NCBI RefSeq assembly: GCF_026745355.1
Contig: NC_079205.1
Location: 1,123,283-1,187,282, forward strand
Source: Beta vulgaris subsp. vulgaris
Taxonomy: Eukaryota; Streptophyta; Magnoliopsida; Caryophyllales; Amaranthaceae
Direction: 5' to 3'
Length of the DNA: 64,000 bases
In this document: in pieces, positions 60,149 through 64,000 of the stretch
Layout of the letters: every line of letters starts with the position of its first letter
Position numbering within the stretch: the first letter of the stretch is position 1
The notes under the pieces: generated by a model
Told to the model about the DNA's origin: nothing
Database searches by the model: none
The model's input: only the letters and a program-made list of their open reading frames with translations
Program-made: the position numbers and the translations under genes

Positions 60149-60683
60149 GTACTACCACAATTTCACCCATCCAGTTTGAGGATCGATTGAGTACGAGCTG
60201 CTCTTTGGCATTTATGCTAGGCTCCTTCAACACCTCCCAAGTTATGGTTCTGGGGGCCGACCCCTCAGCAGAACTAGCCATCCGAGCGAGTGCGTCTGCT
60301 TGCTGATTTTCCGAGCGAGGAATGTGAGTAATCCGGAATCCGGATAACCTCGCAATGACAGCTCGGGCTTTGGCCAAGTACATCCTCATGTTGTCCTCCT
60401 TGGCCTCATAGTCTCCGGAAATCTGACCCACTATGAGTTGTGAGTCGGACTTGGCTATGATTGAGGTTGCCCCAGCTAGGATGCATAGCTGTATTCCGAG
60501 GATGAGAGCCTCATACTCGGCTTCATTGTTAGATCCGAGAAATTCGAACTTAACAGCATATTCGATTTTTTCTCCGACCGGAGGTTTGATGACCAATCCG
60601 GCTCCACAACCACTCTTTGTGGATGATCCATCAACAAGCAGCTCCCACCCTCTTGCGAACCGACCGGGGGTCGAGTTGCGCAT
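60126..60683 (-). pseudogene. Second, archaeal-type RNase H domain of the Tat element
   Basis: Minus strand, about 185 codons. Motifs: WELLVDGSSTKSGCGAG (first Asp), GSNNEAEYEALILGI (Glu), IIAKSDSQLIVGQISG (Asp) and HIPRSENQQADALA (late motif). It follows the ordinary RT-linked RNase H and matches the RVT_3-type fold. Two RNase H domains in one pol is a Tat-lineage trait. Frameshifts at about 60665 and 60150 separate it from its neighbours. Confidence 0.85.
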
Positions 60684-61168
60684 TCAGTGATGAAGTCAGC
60701 AAGTGCTTGGGCCTTGATGGCTCTTCGGGGTTCGAACTCGAGCCCGAAATCTGCTAACTGGTCTGCCCAATCACTCATCCGACTCGAGTGGTTTCTATTC
60801 TCAATAAGCTTCCGGAGCGGTTGTCCGGTTAGGACTTTGATGGGGTGTGCTTGGAAATAGGGCTTGAGCTTCCGGCTCGCCATCACCAAGGCGAAGACCA
60901 TTTTCTCAACATCGCTGTACTTCGCTTCGGCCCCCCTATAGGCATGGCTGATGAAGTATACCGGGTGTTGCTTTCCTTCTCGCTCGGCTATCAAGACGAC
61001 GCTAAGAGCGTAGTCCGAGACAGCCAAGTAGATAAACAGGGGTTCCCCCGGCAAGGGGGAGATCAGTTTGGGCAAAGATGCCAAGTGATTCTTGAGGTCA
61101 GCGAAGGCTTGCTCGGCTTCGTCATACCATGCGAACTCTTTTCGCTTCAGGGCCTTGAAGAACAGCAA
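60660..61168 (-). pseudogene. RT-linked (first) RNase H domain
   Basis: Minus strand. It begins KALKRKEFAWYDEAEQAFADL (RT connection), then LFIYLAVSDYALSVVLIAE (first Asp), HPVYFISHAYRGAEAKYSDV (Glu region) and ALVMASRKLKPYF. It ends near FITECATRP, where a frame change occurs. This domain would degrade the RNA strand during reverse transcription. A frame change near 61160 separates it from RT. Confidence 0.85.
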
Positions 61169-62116
61169 GCTTTTATCGGCCGACCGGGGAGGAACCGACG
61201 TGCCGCTAAGCAGCCGGTTAGGCGCTGTACTTCCCGAACATTCCGAGGCGATTTCATTTCTAAGACCGCTTTGATTTTGTCCGGGTTGGCCTCTATACCT
61301 CTCTCATCCACTAGAAATCCGAGGCACTTTCCCCCTTTAACTCCGAAGACGCATTTTTTAGGGTTGAGCATCATTCGGTATTTCCTTAGGGTGCTCAGCG
61401 TTTCTTTCAGATCTGCAGGGTGATCCGACTGGGCCTTGCTTTTGACTATCATATCGTCAACATATACCTCAATGTTCCGACACAATTGGTCGCTGAAGAT
61501 TTTGTTCACGGTACGCTGATATGTCGCCCCGGCATTTTTGAGGCCGAATGGCATCATTTTGTAGCAGTAGACACCCTGAGGAGTGATGAACGCTGTATGA
61601 ACCCTATCCTTCTCGGCCATGGGAATTTGATGATAGCCGGCATTTGCATCCATGAAGCTGAGAAGGGCGTGCCCTGCCGTTGAATCGACCAGCCTATCGA
61701 TCTTTGGCAAAGGGTGATTGTCTTTTGGGCAGGCTTTGTTTAAGTCGGTGAAGTCGACACACATTCGCCATGCCCCACTCGGCTTTTTGACCAAGACCAC
61801 ATTGGCCAGCCATTCCGAGTATTGACACTCTTCTATGAAACCCGCTTCGAGCAGCTTCTTGACTTCTGCTGCTGCGCGGGCATTTCTTTCGGGACCTTGG
61901 TGCCTGAGCTTCTGCTTGATAGGTCTGAACCCCTCTTTGATTTAAGTCATGGCACATGATTTTCGGGTCGAGCCCCGGCATTTCTGTGGCCTCATAGGCA
62001 AAGACATCTTGGTACTTCCGTGAGACTTGGATTATATCTTGCCTTGTTTGCGGTCCATGGCCTTGCCTACCCTGACAGTCCGACCGGGGTCCTGGCCGAT
62101 CGCGACTCTTCGTCAT
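61147..62116 (-). pseudogene. Gypsy reverse transcriptase domain
   Basis: Minus strand. A leading KYQDVFAYEATEMPGLDP block (61950-62040) is followed, after a frame change near 61900, by the RT core: VVLVKKPSGAWRMCVDFTDL, FMDANAGYHQIPM, MPFGLKNAGATYQR and the catalytic YVDDMIVKS, then LGFLVDERGIEANP. The motif order is standard for gypsy elements, and the YVDD catalytic residues are intact. The frame change and the breaks on both sides make it non-functional as a polyprotein. Confidence 0.9.
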
Positions 62117-62158
62117 CCTCGGCTGGCTGAGGACGCTCGTATTGCTTGGGGTTTTCAG

Positions 62159-64000
62159 TTATGTACACCCGAGGCCCGTTGAGGGCTGACCCTCCTCGTA
62201 TTTTCTTCTTTTTTTCGAGTCCTTTTGGACGTCGTTGTCCGAGTCCTTTTGGACGTCGGTATTTTTGAGGCTATTCACGTAGCACTCTCTTGCGGCCTGT
62301 TGGTCGCCTTGAATTTTTCCTACCTTCCCATCATCAGTCTCAAACTGCAAGAGGAGCTGGTAGGTGGAGATGGCGGCCTTGGCCTTGTTTAGCATGGGCC
62401 TCCCCATTATTATGTTGTAAGGCAGAGGTATGTCTACCACCAAGAAGTCGATCGGTAGGCTTCTCCCCTTACCCTTTTCACCCATCCGAGTGGGTAATTT
62501 TATTGATCCGACCGGGTGGACAGAGTTGCCCCCGAAGCCTATGAGCGGCTGAGCCATGGGGGTAACATCCCGCTCGGTGTATTTCAGTTTTTTGAGGCAG
62601 TCGAGGGTGATTATATCGGCGGATGATCCACTATCCACCAGCACCCTCTTCACCTTGGTATTAGCTACCTTGAGCTCGATGACGAGGGGGTCATCGTGCG
62701 GAACGTGCAACGTCCGACTGGGTTCCCCGAAGGTCATGACGGGACCACTAGCTCGGGGGAGCTGGACGTCAAGCACCTGGTGTTTAAGGCTTTGAAGGTG
62801 AGCCTTGCGCGCTCGGCCGGTTAGGCCTCCCGACGCGAATCCCCCAGCGATGACACCAATGAATCCTTCAGTGTCCCCACTGTTCGACTGACCCGCCTTT
62901 TGCTTCCCCTTTTCCTCGCTCGAACGCTTTAGGTAGGGGTTGAGTTTACCCTGGTCGGCTAAACCGTTCAAGGACTTCTTGAGCTCCCGACAGTCGTTGG
63001 TGGTGTGTCCACATTCCTTGTGGTAGTCACACCACAAGCTCTTATCCCTCCGAGACGATGATGTCCGGATGGGTGCTGGCCTGGGGAGCCAATTTTTATT
63101 CCGGATCTCAAAGTAGATTTCCTTTCGATTTTTATTGAACCGGGGATCATTGCCATTATCGGTGAGCCGATCCCCTCGGCCCCCCGTTCTTTGATGTTTA
63201 GGCTGACCCGCGTGATTCCCTTCGTCCTTCCTTTTCTTGCCACCCTCGTCCGAGTAACGGCAGATATCCGTTGCTTGGATGAATCGTTGAGCCCGAGCCA
63301 TGGCTTCCGAGTAAGTTTTGACTTCATTCTCGGCCAATGACCATCTAAGCCGACCTGGTTGGAGGCCGGACATGAGGGCAGCGAAGGCTACCACTCCTGT
63401 AGGTCGGTTATTTTGAGAGACTCTTCGTTGAACCTCTTTATATAGTCCGACAAGGATTCATTCTTGTCTTGCTTCACCCCCATGAGGTGAAGGCTGGTTT
63501 TTCTTTGCCTCTTTCCTGCTACGAACTGATGGATGAAGAGGTGCTCAATATGGCGAAGTCAGTGATGACCCCCGCCGGCAGTCTTGGAACACAATTCAGA
63601 GCCAACCCTTGAGGGTGGTAGGGAAGAAGCGACACCAAGTGGCCTCGCAGCTTGTCTGTACGCTCATTTGAGCCTTGTAACTAGCCATATGATCATCTGG
63701 GTCGGTTAGGCCCGCGAATGGCTCGATCAGGGGGGTTTTAATTTTACCCGGGGGTTGAGTCCCTAGGATTTCCTGACTGAAGGGGATCAGGAACTTGAGC
63801 CCTCCTCCAGCTAGCCTAGGGGCTGAGAATGAGCCGAGTCTCCCTTGGCCCTCTCGGTCTTTGCTTTCTTCCTGAGGAACTCCCGCGTCATAGCCTTGGC
63901 TGAGGCGCTTCTTTTGTTAAGGAACTCTCGGGCATCTTGGGGTTTCCGACCCGCCCCCCTTGGGGATTTAGAAACATGGGTCTCTGCATGCTGACGGGTC
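62159..64000 (-). pseudogene. Gypsy gag and protease region, truncated by the window edge
   Basis: Minus strand, continuing beyond 64000. The gag core (IEPFAGLTDPDDHMASYK, then SLSDYIKRFNEESLKI) lies at 63400-63760 with internal frame changes, one near 63395 and another near 63560-63600. The intact frame 63394-62159 continues gag (VVAFAALMSGLQPGRLRWSL), a zinc-knuckle-like CDYHKECGHTTNDC, and the retropepsin site VLVDSGSSADIITLD, then the late IIMGRPMLNKAKA block. It ends in a stop at 62159, before the RT frame. The 5' LTR, primer-binding site and start of gag lie outside the window. Confidence 0.88.

Overview
This is a window of nuclear DNA from a flowering plant, most likely a eudicot. The genes are intron-rich with AT-rich introns, and one encodes a chloroplast-targeted ribosomal protein. 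The spacers are full of plant-type Stowaway, Tourist and hAT MITEs, tRNA-derived SINEs, and a Tat-lineage Ty3/gypsy retrotransposon. Nothing read here fixes the genus. Caryophyllales is only a guess from overall impression.

Layout. 0-4.4 kb: SSU72 CTD phosphatase gene on the minus strand (4 exons, 193 aa), whose first intron looks minor-spliceosome (U12) type. 4.4-12.5 kb: AT-rich spacer with MITEs, SINEs, a short DUF7722-type gene (7.4-7.7 kb, minus) and a decayed RNase H pseudogene. 12.56-15.25 kb: an LTR-type insertion flanked by ATGAG repeats. 15.9-18.1 kb: ZIP2/ZIP11-like metal transporter (plus, 3 exons, 346 aa). 20.0-24.4 kb: conserved plant membrane protein of unknown function (minus, 6 exons, 338 aa). 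26.0-29.4 kb: WSS1A-like DNA-protein-crosslink protease (plus, 4 exons, 398 aa). 31.5-34.7 kb: plastid ribosomal protein S10 (minus, 3 coding exons, 195 aa). 35.2-36.2 kb: a long-terminal-inverted-repeat element with telomere-like arms. 37.5-41.2 kb: QRT1-like pectinesterase (plus, 5 exons, 361 aa) carrying SINEs in introns 1 and 4. 42.0-48.3 kb: BAH/tandem-agenet chromatin-reader protein (minus, 6 exons, 664 aa). 49-53.6 kb: spacer with a Tourist MITE and a TRIM-like element.

53.7-64 kb (open at the right edge): a minus-strand Tat-lineage Ty3/gypsy retrotransposon. Reading leftward it has gag, protease, RT, a first RNase H, a second RNase H, integrase, then an oppositely oriented intron-containing ORF with its own TATA-like promoter, two blocks of tandem repeats (6 x ~130 bp and 13 x 38 bp), and one LTR. 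Several frameshifts and a stop show it is decayed.

All seven multi-exon models were built by splicing the sequence by hand. In each, exon lengths sum to a whole number of codons and the introns join conserved protein blocks in frame. The host genes are unrelated housekeeping and transport genes rather than a pathway cluster. The more unusual signals are the apparent GT-AT U12 intron of SSU72 and the spliced antisense ORF of the retrotransposon.
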